DNA of 64,000 bases from Streptomyces mobaraensis NBRC 13819 = DSM 40847 (GCF_017916255.1 NZ_CP072827.1:2604001-2668000), one strand, 5' to 3'; shown: positions 8,633 through 17,964, counted from the first letter of the stretch. The notes: generated by a model from the letters alone, not told the origin. Program-made: numbers and translations.

Positions 8633-9664
8633 ATGCGCGGAAACGGAAGAGCGGCCCCGGCCAAGGGGACGGGGGCGGTGGCAGCGGTACGGCGGCGCCG
8701 GACCGCCCGGACGGTGGTCGGCGCCACCGTCGCCATGCTGGTGACCTGCGCTCTCGCCGCGGTCACGGCCCTGCTCCTCCCCGGTGGCGGCGCGCCGGGG
8801 CGGAACGGCGGCCCGGTGACGGCGGCGCGCCCGGCGGCCGTGGCGGCGCCCGCCGCCGACTGCACGGACCCGGAGGCCAGCCTGCGCCCGTCCACGGCCG
8901 ACGGCCCGGCCGTCCGCCGGATCAAGGAACGCGGCCGGCTGATCGCGGGCGTCGACCAGAACAGCTACCGCTGGGGCTACCGCGACCCGGCCACGGGCAA
9001 GCTGGACGGCTTCGACATCACCCTGGTCCGGGCCATCGCCAAGGCCCTCCTGGGCGATCCGGACAAGGTGACGTTCCTGACCATCCCCACCAATCAGCGC
9101 ATTGCCGCCCTCAAGTCGGGCAAGGTGGATATCGTCGCCCGTACGATGAGCATCAGCTGCGACAGGATCAAGGAAGTCGCCTTCTCCACGGCCTATTTCC
9201 AGGCCGGTCAGCAACTGCTGGCGCCCAAGGGGTCGGCGGTCACCGGCATCGACGACGGCTCCCTGGCCGGGCGGAGGGTCTGCGCCGCCGCGGGTTCCAC
9301 GGCCGAGGCCGAGCTGGCCAAGCGGGCGGCGTCCGCGAAGGTGACCACGGTCCCCAACCAACTCGACTGCCTGGTACGGCTCCAGCTGGGCCAGGTCGAC
9401 GCGATCCTCACCGACAACGCCCTGGGCGCCGGGCAGGCGGCGCAGGACCCGTCCGTGGTACTCGTCGGCAAACCGTTCACCACCGAGTACTACGGCGTGG
9501 CGATGAACCGCGGGGCGGAGGACCTGGTACGCCGGGTCAACGCGGTGCTGGACGACTACCGCGCCGGCGGCGCTTCGAGCCCCTGGATGCAGGCGTACCG
9601 CCAGTGGCTGGCCCGCGCCGACCTCGGCATCACGGCGCCTCCGGAGCCCAAGTACCGGGACTGA
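8633..9664 (+). CDS. glnH: GlnH-like extracellular glutamate/aspartate-binding protein
   Basis: Solute-binding protein of the family-3 (SBP_bac_3) fold: IKERGRLIAGVDQNSYRWGY, LDGFDITLVRAIAKALLG and IVARTMSISCDRIKEVAFS are diagnostic. An N-terminal hydrophobic helix (about residues 28-48) follows an Arg-rich stretch. It ends near LVTC, which resembles but does not fit a canonical lipobox, so membrane anchoring is likely but the mode is open. ATG 8633 has GGGGGAGGGACC directly upstream; GTG 8540, overlapping the glnX stop, is an alternative that adds 31 residues. No ABC permease genes follow, which fits a sensing rather than transport role, as for GlnH in mycobacteria. Confidence 0.82.
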   Translation: MRGNGRAAPAKGTGAVAAVRRRRTARTVVGATVAMLVTCALAAVTALLLPGGGAPGRNGGPVTAARPAAVAAPAADCTDPEASLRPSTADGPAVRRIKERGRLIAGVDQNSYRWGYRDPATGKLDGFDITLVRAIAKALLGDPDKVTFLTIPTNQRIAALKSGKVDIVARTMSISCDRIKEVAFSTAYFQAGQQLLAPKGSAVTGIDDGSLAGRRVCAAAGSTAEAELAKRAASAKVTTVPNQLDCLVRLQLGQVDAILTDNALGAGQAAQDPSVVLVGKPFTTEYYGVAMNRGAEDLVRRVNAVLDDYRAGGASSPWMQAYRQWLARADLGITAPPEPKYRD

Positions 9665-9882
9665 CGGGCGAGAACGCGCCCACCGGGCCCGGCCCCCGGG
9701 CACCCGCGCACCCCGCGGGCGGCCCGCCGGCACGCATCGGGCGGGCACCGGCGAGGAAGGCGAGCACAGAAGCGAGGAGCAGGACCCGAGAAGCGGGAGA
9801 ACGGAGCGGGGGACCGGCCGGCGGCCCCCCGGAGACAGCACCGGTACGAAGCGGCGCGGGCCGCGGACAGGAGAGGGGACCG

Positions 9883-11208
9883 ATGGCGGTCGCGGGGCCC
9901 ACCGGGCCGGTCTTGAGCCGCGAGGAGGTCGACCGCGCGCTGGCGCGGCTCGGCGCGGAGCACGAGGCCGTCGAGTCCTCCCTGCTCGCCCTGCAGGACC
10001 ACGCGGGCCGCCGGCTGCTGGAGGGCGCCGACCTGTCCGGCGTCACCAGAGCCCGGTGGGCCGTCGCCGAGCAGCTCATCAACCGGCTCTGGACGTACTT
10101 CGACGCCTACACCGACGCCCTCACCCGGGCCCGCGAGCTGCGCTCCCGCCGCCGCTGGCCGCACCAGAGCGAGCTGTCGGAACTCACCGACCTGCTGCGC
10201 GGCGCCCGCGTCACCCTGCCGGGCGGCGACCCGTCCGCCGGACTGACGACGCTCGGCGGCGCGGCCAGGCTCAGCGAGCGGCTGACCCTCGAAGAGCTCG
10301 TCGACCGGATGAACGGCTGGTACGCGCAGGCCCTGGACGTGGTCGTGGTCGCCGACGCCGTCTGGTCCGCGCTGCCCGCCCGTATCGACCTGCTCGCCGC
10401 CGAGCTGCGGCGCACCCGCTCGCTGGCCCACTCCGTCGGCGTCCGCCCCGGCGAACACCCGTCCGGGGACGACCTGGAGGAGATCACCCGCGAGCTGTCC
10501 GCCCTGCGGGCCGAGGTGATATCCGACCCACTGGCCTTCTGGACGGGCGCCTCCCCCAGCTCCGCGCCGGGGGGCGGCCGCACCGACACCACGCGCTACG
10601 ACCGCGCCGCCCGCGCCCTGGAGGACGTCCGGCGGGAGATCGAGGCGGTGCTGACGGTTCGGCAGGACGCCGAGCAGCGGCTGATGCGGGTGCGTGACGT
10701 CCTCTCCCGTGCGGACCGCACTCTGGAGGAGGCCCGGCAGGCCCGCGCGGAGGTCCTGTCCAAGATCGCCGCCTCCGAGGTCCCGGCCGTCTCCGGCCCG
10801 CCGACCGCCCTCTACGAGCAGTTGTCCGCCGCCGCCGAGCACCGCAGACGCGCCCGCTGGCACCGGCTCTCACCGCTGCTGGAGAGCCTGGAGCAGCGCG
10901 CCGAGGAGGAGTTGCTGCGGGCCCGCGCCTCGCTGACCGCGGTCACCGCGCCCCTGGCCGTCCGGGCCGAGCTGCGCGGCCGGCTGGACGCGTACCGGGC
11001 GAAGGCGGGCCGGCTCGGCCTGGCGGAGGACCCGTTCCTCGGCGAGCGGTACGACGCCGCCCGCCGCATGCTCTGGAGCGCTCCCTGCGATCTGACGGCC
11101 GCCGAGCAGGCCGTCCTGCGCTACCAGCAGGCGGTCTCCGGGGCCCTGGCCCCGCCGGGCAACGGAAGCCCGGGCCACAGCGTCCATGACCACAGGGGGG
11201 AAAGATGA
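9883..11208 (+). CDS. Conserved coiled-coil protein of the PknG locus
   Basis: 441-residue soluble protein that is almost wholly helical and rich in Arg, Glu, Leu and Ala. It has heptad-like stretches at about residues 230-290 (ALEDVRREIEAVLTVRQDAE and following) and 320-390. There is no signal peptide, membrane helix or catalytic motif that I recognise. ATG 9883 follows GGAGAGGGGAC; the open frame extends further upstream but with low-complexity sequence only. The stop overlaps the pknG ATG (ATGA), so the two are translationally coupled. A scaffold or adaptor for the kinase is a reasonable inference, nothing more. Confidence 0.72.
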   Translation: MAVAGPTGPVLSREEVDRALARLGAEHEAVESSLLALQDHAGRRLLEGADLSGVTRARWAVAEQLINRLWTYFDAYTDALTRARELRSRRRWPHQSELSELTDLLRGARVTLPGGDPSAGLTTLGGAARLSERLTLEELVDRMNGWYAQALDVVVVADAVWSALPARIDLLAAELRRTRSLAHSVGVRPGEHPSGDDLEEITRELSALRAEVISDPLAFWTGASPSSAPGGGRTDTTRYDRAARALEDVRREIEAVLTVRQDAEQRLMRVRDVLSRADRTLEEARQARAEVLSKIAASEVPAVSGPPTALYEQLSAAAEHRRRARWHRLSPLLESLEQRAEEELLRARASLTAVTAPLAVRAELRGRLDAYRAKAGRLGLAEDPFLGERYDAARRMLWSAPCDLTAAEQAVLRYQQAVSGALAPPGNGSPGHSVHDHRGER

Positions 11209-13727
11209 GCGGAGAGAACGGCACCACGGCCTGCCAGCGGCCGGGCTGCGCGGGCGCCTACGAGGACGTCGGCGGCGGCGAGACGTACTGCGACACCTGT
11301 GGCCTCGCGCCGGTCGTCTCGCCCGCGGGGACGCTCTCCTCGCCGGCCACCGGCATCGTCGCGGGCGGGACCGGCGGGCGGGCCTCCGAGAGATCGCCGG
11401 GCTCGACGGGATCCGCTCCTTCGTCCCGTTCCTCCCGTTCTGCCCCCTCCCGCCGCTCGGTGTCGGGCCGCCTGTCGCGCTCCACCCTCGGCAACGGAAG
11501 CACGCCCTCCCGCTCGGTGTCCGTCCGCAGTTCGCGCTCCGGAACCGCCGCCTCCGCCCGGAACAAGCTCGGCGCCGGCCTGGTCAGCATGCCGGGGGTA
11601 CCGCGCCCCGATCCCCGCGCGGCGGTCCTGGCCAACCCCGAGGTGCCCGAGCGCAAGCGTTTCTGCAGCAAGAGCGACTGCGGCGAGCCGGTGGGCCGCT
11701 CGCGCGGCGACCGCCCCGGCCGCACCGAGGGCTTCTGCACCAAGTGCGGCCACCCCTACTCGTTCGTCCCCAAGCTGCGCGCCGGCGACGTCGTGCACGG
11801 GCAGTACGAGGTGGCGGGCTGCCTGGCCCACGGCGGCCTGGGCTGGATCTACCTGGCCATGGACCGCGCGGTCTCCGACCGCTGGGTCGTCCTCAAGGGC
11901 CTGCTGGACACCGGCGACGAGGACGCCCTCGCCGTCGCCCTGGCCGAGCGCCGCTTCCTGGCCGAGATCGAGCACGCCAACATCGTCCGCATCTACAACT
12001 TCGTCGAGCACCTCGACCAGCGCACCGGCAGCCTCGACGGCTACATCGTCATGGAGTACGTCGGCGGCAAGTCCCTCAAGGACATCGCCAACGAACGGCG
12101 GCTGCCGGACGGGCGGCGCGACCCGCTGCCCGTCGAACAGGCTTGCGCCTACGGCATCGAGGCCCTGGAGGCGCTCGGCCACCTGCACAGCCGCAACCTG
12201 CTCTACTGCGACTTCAAGGTCGACAACGCGATACAGCAGCAGGACCAGCTCAAGCTGATCGACATGGGCGCGGTCCGGCGGATGGACGACGACGAGAGCG
12301 CCATCTACGGCACGGTCGGCTACCAGGCGCCCGAGGTCGCGGAGGTCGGCCCGTCCGTCGCCTCGGACCTGTACACGGTGGCCCGCACCCTCGCCGTCCT
12401 CACCTTCGACTTCCAGGGCTACACCAGCGTCTTCGTCGACAGCCTGCCCGACCCGGACAACATCGAGGTCTTCAGCCGCTACGAGTCGTTCTACCGGCTG
12501 CTGGTCCGCGCCACGGACCCCGACCCGGCCCGCCGCTTCTCCTCCGCCGCGGAGATGGCCGACCAGCTCACCGGCGTCCTGCGGGAGGTCGTGTCGCTCC
12601 AGACGGGCACCCCGCGGCCCGCCCTGTCCACGCTGTTCGGGCCCGAACCGCGGGTGGTGGACACCGTCCTGTTCGCGGACGAGGACGGGGATCCGTCGGC
12701 GCTCGGCGGCCGCCCGTCCCGTTCCGTGCTGTCGCGGGCGCCCCGGCAGCCCCGGCAGCCCGTCACCGCCGCGCCCCCGGCCGAGCCGCCCGCCCTGGCG
12801 CCGCTCGACGTCCCCGGCGCCGCCTTCGCGCTGCCCGTCCCGATGGCCGACCCGTCCGACCCGAACGCCGGCTTCCTCGCCGGTCTCCTCTCCGCGCGCC
12901 CGGCGGAGACATACGCGGCCCTCCAGGCGGCCCCCGTCAACTCGCTGGAGCTGCGGCTGCGCCGCTTCCGTGCCCAACTGGAGCTCGGCGAGCTCATGCA
13001 CGCCGGGAAGGCGATGGCCTCCCTGGAGGCCGAGTACCCCGACGACTGGCGGATCGTCTGGTACCGCGGCCTGCACGCGCTGGTGACCGGCGACAACGAG
13101 ACCGCCGCGCTCTCTTTCGACGCCGTCTACGACGCGTTCCCCGGCGAGCCGGCCCCCAAGCTCGCCCTCGGCGTCTGCGCGGAGGTCCTGGGCCAGCTCG
13201 ACAACGCCGCCGAGTACTACCGCCTGGTGTGGAGCACCGACCCCGGCTTCGTCAGCGCCGCCTTCGGGCTGGCCCGGGTGCGGCTGGCGGCCGGGGACCG
13301 CACGGGCGCGGTGGAGGTGCTGGAGTCCGTACCGGAGGCGTCCATCCACTTCACCGCGGCCCGGGTCGCGGCGGTCCGCGCCCGGCTGCGCCGCCGGTCG
13401 CCGCACGAGCACCTGCTCGACGACCTGACGGCCGCCGCCGGGCAGGTCGAGCGGCTCTCCGAGGTCGGCCTGGACCAGGAGCGCCGCGAGCGGCTGGCCA
13501 CGGAAGTGCTGGGCACCGCCCTGGACTGGGTGCTGTCCGGGCGCCCGGGCGCGCCGGTCGCCGACGGCCGGCGGGCCGCCCTCCTCGGCGCCGGCACGGA
13601 CGAACGCAGCCTGCGCTTCGGGCTGGAACGCTCGTACCGCGTGCTCGCACGCCTCGCCCGGGACGGCGGGGAACGGATCGAACTGGTGGAACGGGCCAAC
13701 CGCTTCCGCCCCAGGACATGGGTGTGA
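11205..13727 (+). CDS. pknG: PknG-type soluble serine/threonine protein kinase
   Basis: 840 residues with the PknG layout. A Cys4-type ribbon lies at the extreme N-terminus (CQRPGCAG and YCDTCG), then a Ser/Arg-rich linker. The rubredoxin-like zinc domain follows (FCSKSDCG and FCTKCGHPY, about 149-185), then the kinase and a C-terminal helical TPR region (about 575-730). Kinase landmarks: Gly loop AHGGLGWIY near 208, Lys231 in VVLKGL, catalytic Asp336 with Lys338 and Asn341 in CDFKVDN, Asp353 in DMG, and GTVGYQAPEV. Mycobacterial PknG phosphorylates the FHA protein GarA to steer glutamate and TCA metabolism. Here the nearest FHA protein is encoded at the end of the same cluster. No membrane segment is seen. 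Confidence 0.95.
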   Translation: MSGENGTTACQRPGCAGAYEDVGGGETYCDTCGLAPVVSPAGTLSSPATGIVAGGTGGRASERSPGSTGSAPSSRSSRSAPSRRSVSGRLSRSTLGNGSTPSRSVSVRSSRSGTAASARNKLGAGLVSMPGVPRPDPRAAVLANPEVPERKRFCSKSDCGEPVGRSRGDRPGRTEGFCTKCGHPYSFVPKLRAGDVVHGQYEVAGCLAHGGLGWIYLAMDRAVSDRWVVLKGLLDTGDEDALAVALAERRFLAEIEHANIVRIYNFVEHLDQRTGSLDGYIVMEYVGGKSLKDIANERRLPDGRRDPLPVEQACAYGIEALEALGHLHSRNLLYCDFKVDNAIQQQDQLKLIDMGAVRRMDDDESAIYGTVGYQAPEVAEVGPSVASDLYTVARTLAVLTFDFQGYTSVFVDSLPDPDNIEVFSRYESFYRLLVRATDPDPARRFSSAAEMADQLTGVLREVVSLQTGTPRPALSTLFGPEPRVVDTVLFADEDGDPSALGGRPSRSVLSRAPRQPRQPVTAAPPAEPPALAPLDVPGAAFALPVPMADPSDPNAGFLAGLLSARPAETYAALQAAPVNSLELRLRRFRAQLELGELMHAGKAMASLEAEYPDDWRIVWYRGLHALVTGDNETAALSFDAVYDAFPGEPAPKLALGVCAEVLGQLDNAAEYYRLVWSTDPGFVSAAFGLARVRLAAGDRTGAVEVLESVPEASIHFTAARVAAVRARLRRRSPHEHLLDDLTAAAGQVERLSEVGLDQERRERLATEVLGTALDWVLSGRPGAPVADGRRAALLGAGTDERSLRFGLERSYRVLARLARDGGERIELVERANRFRPRTWV

Positions 13728-13730
13728 TCG

Positions 13731-14984
13731 ATGACGCGACTGCCGCAATCCGCACAGCTGACGGCCTGTCCCGTCTGCCATGAGCCGCTGGACCCGGCCG
13801 ACAACTTCTGCGGCGGCTGCGGCGCGGACCTTTCGGCGGCGGCCTCCGCGGCGGTCTCCCCCGGCGGGATGGCCGGGGACCCCCGGCGGGCCGTCCGCCA
13901 CCCGGAACCGGACGGCCACCGGCCGGCCCCGCCGGGGACCCCGTCCGTCCCCGGCCAGACCGCGCCCCCGCCGACCGTCGCGTCCGGCATGCCCGACACT
14001 CCCGGTGCGTCCGGCGCTTCCGGCGCGACGGGCACGGCCGGTCCGACAGGCCCGGCGGGCCGTCGGCGCGTCTGCGGGGCCTGCCGGTCCGGCATGATCG
14101 ACGACGACGGGTACTGCGAGCACTGCGGGCATGCACAGCCGCGCGAACGGGATCACATGGAGCACGAGACGCCGGGCGTCGCCGCGGTCAGCGACCGCGG
14201 CCTGCGCCACCACCGCAACGAGGACGCCTTCGCGGTGTCCACCACGACCCAGCCGGACGGCGGCCCCGCCGTGCTCGCCGTCGTCTGCGACGGCGTGTCC
14301 TCCGCCGCCCGGTCCGACGAGGCGTCGACCGCCGCCAGCGCCGGCGCCCTGGCCTCCCTGGAGGCCGCCCTCGCGGCCGGCACCCCGCCGCGGGAGGCCA
14401 CCCACCGGGCGATCCTGGACGCCGCGCGGGCGGTCGACGCCCTGGCCCCCTCCGGCCACCACGCCCGCGAGCACCGCCACCACCAGCAGGAGAACGCCCC
14501 CGCCTGCACCATCGTCAGCGCCGTCATCACCGGCGAGCTGCTGACCGTCGGCTGGGTCGGCGACAGCCGCGCCTACTGGGTCCCCGACGACCGCGCCGCC
14601 CAGCCGGCCCGGCTCACCGAGGACGACTCCTGGGCCGCCCAGATGGTGGCGGCCGGCCTGCTGTCGGAGGCGGAGGCGTACGCGGACGAGCGCGCCCACG
14701 CCATCACCGGCTGGCTGGGCGCGGACGCCTACGAGGTGGAGCCGCACACCGCGGCGTTCCAGCCGGACCGCCCCGGCGTCGTCATCGTCTGCACCGACGG
14801 CCTGTGGAACTACGCCGAGACCGCCGAGCGGATGGCCGCCGTCGTCCCCTCGGACGCCCGTCTGCGCCCCCTGGAGACCGCGCGCCGGCTGGTCGGTTAC
14901 GCCCTTGACGGCGGGGGGCACGACAACGTAACCGTTGCGGTACTGCCGTTCCCCGCCCGCTCCGCGGAGCCGGGGGCGGCCTGA
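13731..14984 (+). CDS. PP2C-family protein phosphatase with two N-terminal zinc ribbons
   Basis: 417 residues. N-terminal ribbon CPVCHEPLDPADNFCGGCG (about 13-31), a Pro- and then Gly-Ala-Ser/Thr-rich collagen-like linker, and a second ribbon CGACRSGMIDDDGYCEHCG (about 115-133) precede a PP2C catalytic domain. Metal-binding and catalytic landmarks are present: RHHRNEDAF, VCDGVSS, GWVGDSRAYW, CTDGLWN and GGHDNVTVA. It begins 3 bases after the pknG stop and should oppose PknG by removing phosphate from its targets. Paired Cys ribbons also occur in the kinase and FHA partners, which may help them dock. Confidence 0.93.
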   Translation: MTRLPQSAQLTACPVCHEPLDPADNFCGGCGADLSAAASAAVSPGGMAGDPRRAVRHPEPDGHRPAPPGTPSVPGQTAPPPTVASGMPDTPGASGASGATGTAGPTGPAGRRRVCGACRSGMIDDDGYCEHCGHAQPRERDHMEHETPGVAAVSDRGLRHHRNEDAFAVSTTTQPDGGPAVLAVVCDGVSSAARSDEASTAASAGALASLEAALAAGTPPREATHRAILDAARAVDALAPSGHHAREHRHHQQENAPACTIVSAVITGELLTVGWVGDSRAYWVPDDRAAQPARLTEDDSWAAQMVAAGLLSEAEAYADERAHAITGWLGADAYEVEPHTAAFQPDRPGVVIVCTDGLWNYAETAERMAAVVPSDARLRPLETARRLVGYALDGGGHDNVTVAVLPFPARSAEPGAA

Positions 14985-15095
14985 CGCCCGAGCGTCAACG
15001 GGGGGATCCGCACGCCGGTGCCGGGGGAGGCGCCGCGCGCGTCCGTCCGTCCGTCGGTCGCCATATGACCAGGTGAGTGCGAAGGAGCGGATCGG

Positions 15096-16418
15096 ATGTC
15101 GAACTTGTCCAAGCCGGACGTGCCGCGTTTCTCGGTCGACGTGTACCAGAACGAGTTCCTGCCCGAGGGCGGGCGCGAGGTGAACGCGATCGTCACCGTG
15201 ACGTCCACCGGAGGCGGGACGGCCGTCGGCGCGTCCGCCGCGTCGGCGCCCGACACCGCCGTGGTGATCATGGTGGACTGCTCCGGCTCGATGGACTACC
15301 CGCCGGCCAAGATGCGCAACGCCCGGCAGGCCACGGCCGCGGCGATAGACGTGCTCCGCGAGGGCGTCTCCTTCGCGGTGGTGGCCGGCACCCACCAGGC
15401 CAAGGAGGTCTACCCCGGGCAGGGCCGGCTGGCGGTCGCCGACGCCACCACCCGCGCCCAGGCGAAGGAGGCGCTGCGCAAGCTGACGCCCGGCGGCGGC
15501 ACGGCCATCGGCACCTGGCTCCGGCTCGCCGACCGGCTGCTGGCCTCGTCCGACGCCTCCATACGCCACGGCATCCTGCTCACCGACGGCCGCAACGAAC
15601 ACGAGGAACCGGACGCCCTGCGGGCCTCCCTGGACGCATGTGCCGGGCGGTTCACCTGTGACGCGCGGGGCGTGGGAACGGACTGGGAGGTCAAGGAGGT
15701 CACCGGCATAGCCTCCGCCCTGCTGGGCAGCGCCGACATCGTCGCCGACCCCTCGGGCCTGGCGGCCGACTTCACCGGGATGATGGAGAACGTCATGGGC
15801 AAGGAGCTCGCCGACGTCGCCCTCCGGTTGTGGACGCCACAGGGCGCCGAGGTGCAGTTCGTCAAGCAGGTCGCGCCCACCGTGCGGGACCTGACGGGCC
15901 GTCGGACGGAGGCCGGCCCTCGCGCGGGCGACTACCCCACCGGTTCCTGGGGCGACGAGTCCCGCGACTACCACGTGTGCGTCCGGGTGCCCGACGCCGG
16001 CGTGGGCCGGGAGATGCTGGCCGCCCGGGCCTCCCTGGTACGGCCCACGCGCGACGGCTCGGCGGAGGTCCTCGCCCAGGGTCTGATCCGGGCCGTGTGG
16101 ACGGACGACCTCGCCGCCTCCACGACCATCAACCCGCAGGTCGCCCATTACACCGGCCAGGCCGAGCTGGCGCAGGCCATCCAACAGGGCCTGGAACTGC
16201 GCAAGTCCGGCGACCTGGACGGCGCCACGGCCAAGCTCGGCCGGGCCGTGCAGCTCGCCAGCCGCTCCGGCAACGAGGACACCGCGAAACTGCTGGCCAA
16301 GGTGGTGGACGTGGTGGACGCCGTGAACGGTACTGTGCGGCTGAAGGCCAAGGTCTCGGCCGAGGCGGAGAAGACATTGGAGACACGCTCGACCAAAACG
16401 GTCCGCGTGAAGAAGTAG
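15096..16418 (+). CDS. von Willebrand factor A domain protein of the kinase cluster
   Basis: 440-residue cytoplasmic-looking vWA protein without signal peptide. The metal-ion-dependent adhesion site is intact: VIMVDCSGSM (about 60-69), the threonine-containing PGGGTAIG loop and LLTDGRNEH. Beta-rich sequence and a helical C-terminus with a TPR-like repeat (AIQQGLELRKSGDLDGATAKLG) follow. AAGGAG is present before ATG 15096. With the adjacent PP2C and kinase it forms a kinase-phosphatase-vWA triad like the TerY-P systems described by Aravind and colleagues, where vWA proteins are thought to be metal-regulated assembly factors or substrates. Confidence 0.9.
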   Translation: MSNLSKPDVPRFSVDVYQNEFLPEGGREVNAIVTVTSTGGGTAVGASAASAPDTAVVIMVDCSGSMDYPPAKMRNARQATAAAIDVLREGVSFAVVAGTHQAKEVYPGQGRLAVADATTRAQAKEALRKLTPGGGTAIGTWLRLADRLLASSDASIRHGILLTDGRNEHEEPDALRASLDACAGRFTCDARGVGTDWEVKEVTGIASALLGSADIVADPSGLAADFTGMMENVMGKELADVALRLWTPQGAEVQFVKQVAPTVRDLTGRRTEAGPRAGDYPTGSWGDESRDYHVCVRVPDAGVGREMLAARASLVRPTRDGSAEVLAQGLIRAVWTDDLAASTTINPQVAHYTGQAELAQAIQQGLELRKSGDLDGATAKLGRAVQLASRSGNEDTAKLLAKVVDVVDAVNGTVRLKAKVSAEAEKTLETRSTKTVRVKK

Positions 16419-16488
16419 CACGCCGGCCGGGCGAACACCGCAAGGTCATGGGAACACCGGAAACGGCGCAAGAGGGGGAACGACCGAC

Positions 16489-17385
16489 ATGCCGACCTGC
16501 CCGAACGGTCACCAGTCGGTGGCCGACGACTGGTGCGAGGTGTGCGGCCACCGGATGACCGGGGTCTCCGCGCCCACGGGTGCCGTCCCTCCGCCACCGC
16601 CCGCACCGCCTTCCTACCCGGGAGGCACGGCCGAGGCCACCATGCAGGCGGAACTCTGCCCGCAGTGCCGCACACCCCGCGAGGCCCAGGCGCCGTTCTG
16701 CGAGGAGTGCGCGTACAACTTCCTGACCGGGACCGCCTCGCCGTACGTGACCCCGCCGCAGCCGCACGGGTTCCAGTCGGCCCCTCCCCCGCCACCGCAG
16801 CCCACCCCGCCGCACAGCTTCGACTACCACGGCTCCCGCCCGTCGCGGATCAACCGCGCGGCGGAACCGCTGACCCCGCAGCACACGTCGGCGGGGCCGG
16901 CCGGTGACGACGACTGGATGCTGCCCCCGCCGGCCCCCGCGCCGGACAACCCGTACGCCTACGAGCCGCCGGCGCCGCCGGCCGGCTGGGTCGCGGTGAT
17001 AGCTCCCGACCGCGACTACTTCCGGTCGATGATGAACCGCAGCGGCCCCGAGGCGGCGGGCCTCAACCTGCCCGCCTACTCACCCGAGCAGCAGTGCCGC
17101 CTCACCGGCCCCCAGGTCACCATCGGCCGCCGCCGGCACAGCACGGGCGAGTCCCCCGACATCGACCTCTCCCGCCCGCCGGAGGACCCGGGCGTCTCCC
17201 ACCAGCACGCCGTGCTGGTGGAGCAGCCGGACGGCGGCTGGGCCGTGGTCGACCAGGACTCCACCAACGGCACGACGATCAACGGCTCCGAGGAGCCGAT
17301 TCAGCCCTACGTCCCGGTCCCGCTGCACGACGGCGACCGGGTCCACGTGGGCGCCTGGACGACGATCACCGTCCGCCGCGGCTGA
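16489..17385 (+). CDS. FHA-domain protein with two Cys ribbons
   Basis: 298 residues. Two N-terminal Cys ribbons (CPNGH with WCEVCG, and CPQCRTPREAQAPFCEECA) are joined by Pro-rich linkers to a C-terminal FHA domain. FHA landmarks are VTIGRR, the SHQHAVL stretch and DSTNGTTING, which contact phosphothreonine peptides. It is last in the cluster that starts with glnX and probably reads out PknG phosphorylation, in the way GarA does in mycobacteria, but it lacks an obvious N-terminal ETTT-type phosphosite and its zinc ribbons are not a GarA feature. AGAGGGGGAA precedes the ATG. Confidence 0.92.
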   Translation: MPTCPNGHQSVADDWCEVCGHRMTGVSAPTGAVPPPPPAPPSYPGGTAEATMQAELCPQCRTPREAQAPFCEECAYNFLTGTASPYVTPPQPHGFQSAPPPPPQPTPPHSFDYHGSRPSRINRAAEPLTPQHTSAGPAGDDDWMLPPPAPAPDNPYAYEPPAPPAGWVAVIAPDRDYFRSMMNRSGPEAAGLNLPAYSPEQQCRLTGPQVTIGRRRHSTGESPDIDLSRPPEDPGVSHQHAVLVEQPDGGWAVVDQDSTNGTTINGSEEPIQPYVPVPLHDGDRVHVGAWTTITVRRG

Positions 17386-17406
17386 GCCGGCACCGGCCGC
17401 CCGCTT

Positions 17407-17443
17407 CCGGCCGAGGAGTCCTACGACGGGAGTCCTCGGCCGG
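17407..17443 (+). terminator. 11-bp-arm hairpin after the FHA gene
   Basis: CCGGCCGAGGA at 17407-17417 pairs with TCCTCGGCCGG at 17433-17443 across a 15-base loop. It follows the last gene of the signalling cluster and precedes the globin start at 17465, so it probably separates the two transcripts. Confidence 0.65.
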
Positions 17444-17464
17444 GCCGTCTGCGACCATGGAGGG

Positions 17465-17869
17465 GTGAAAGAGATTCCGCGCGGCACGCTTCAGGAGCAG
17501 ACCTTCTACGAGCAGGTCGGCGGCGAGGAGACCTTCCGGCGCCTGGCCCACCGCTTTTACGAGGGAGTGGCCGAGGACCCCCTGCTCCGGCCCATGTACC
17601 CCGAAGGCGACCTCGGTCCCGCCGAGGAGCGCATGGCCCTCTTCCTCATGCAGTACTGGGGCGGCCCCCGCACCTACAGCGAAAACCGCGGCCACCCCCG
17701 CCTCCGCATGCGCCACGCCCCCTTCACCGTGGACCGAGCCGCCCACGACGCCTGGCTCCGCCACATGCGGGACGCGGTGGACTCCCTGGACCTTTCGGAG
17801 GCGCACCGGGACGAGCTGTGGCGCTATTTGACGTACGCGGCGGCGTCGATGATCAACACCCCCGACTAG
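17465..17869 (+). CDS. Group II truncated hemoglobin
   Basis: 134-residue 2-on-2 globin. FYEQVGGEETFRRLAHRFYEG (helices A-B, with the Tyr expected at B10), LFLMQYWGGPRTY and RLRMRHAPF (the proximal His region of helix F) mark the group II (TrHbO, GlbO) family. It binds haem and O2 or NO and is usually linked to nitrosative or oxidative stress handling. GTG 17465 is preceded by GGAGG unusually close (one base), so translation initiation may be weak or the true leader different; no better in-frame start exists because an upstream ATG hits a stop. Confidence 0.92.
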   Translation: MKEIPRGTLQEQTFYEQVGGEETFRRLAHRFYEGVAEDPLLRPMYPEGDLGPAEERMALFLMQYWGGPRTYSENRGHPRLRMRHAPFTVDRAAHDAWLRHMRDAVDSLDLSEAHRDELWRYLTYAAASMINTPD

Positions 17870-17964
17870 CCCGTCCGGCGTTTGAGGACAGCGCCCGCAG
17901 GGCGCTTCGGGGGTGCGGGGGCGCAGCCCCCGCAGGAAACGGTGAAAGGGCGGGACAGGGGCAC
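17870..17964 (+). repeat. 95-bp dispersed intergenic repeat, copy B
   Basis: Same ends as copy A at 1719-1813: CCCGTCCGGCGTTTGAGGAC, and a terminal GGAAACGGTGAAAGGGCGGG block. The internal hairpins differ: GCGCCCGCAGGGCGC-type at about 17892 and TGCGGGGGCGCAGCCCCCGCA at about 17917-17937. It lies in the gap between the globin (plus) and the following minus-strand gene, the same context as copy A. Confidence 0.7.

Noticed and set aside
11121..16421. 1766-residue open frame on the minus strand
   Set aside because: It is the antisense of the coiled-coil, pknG, PP2C and vWA genes. High GC removes stop codons; the translation has no recognisable domains.
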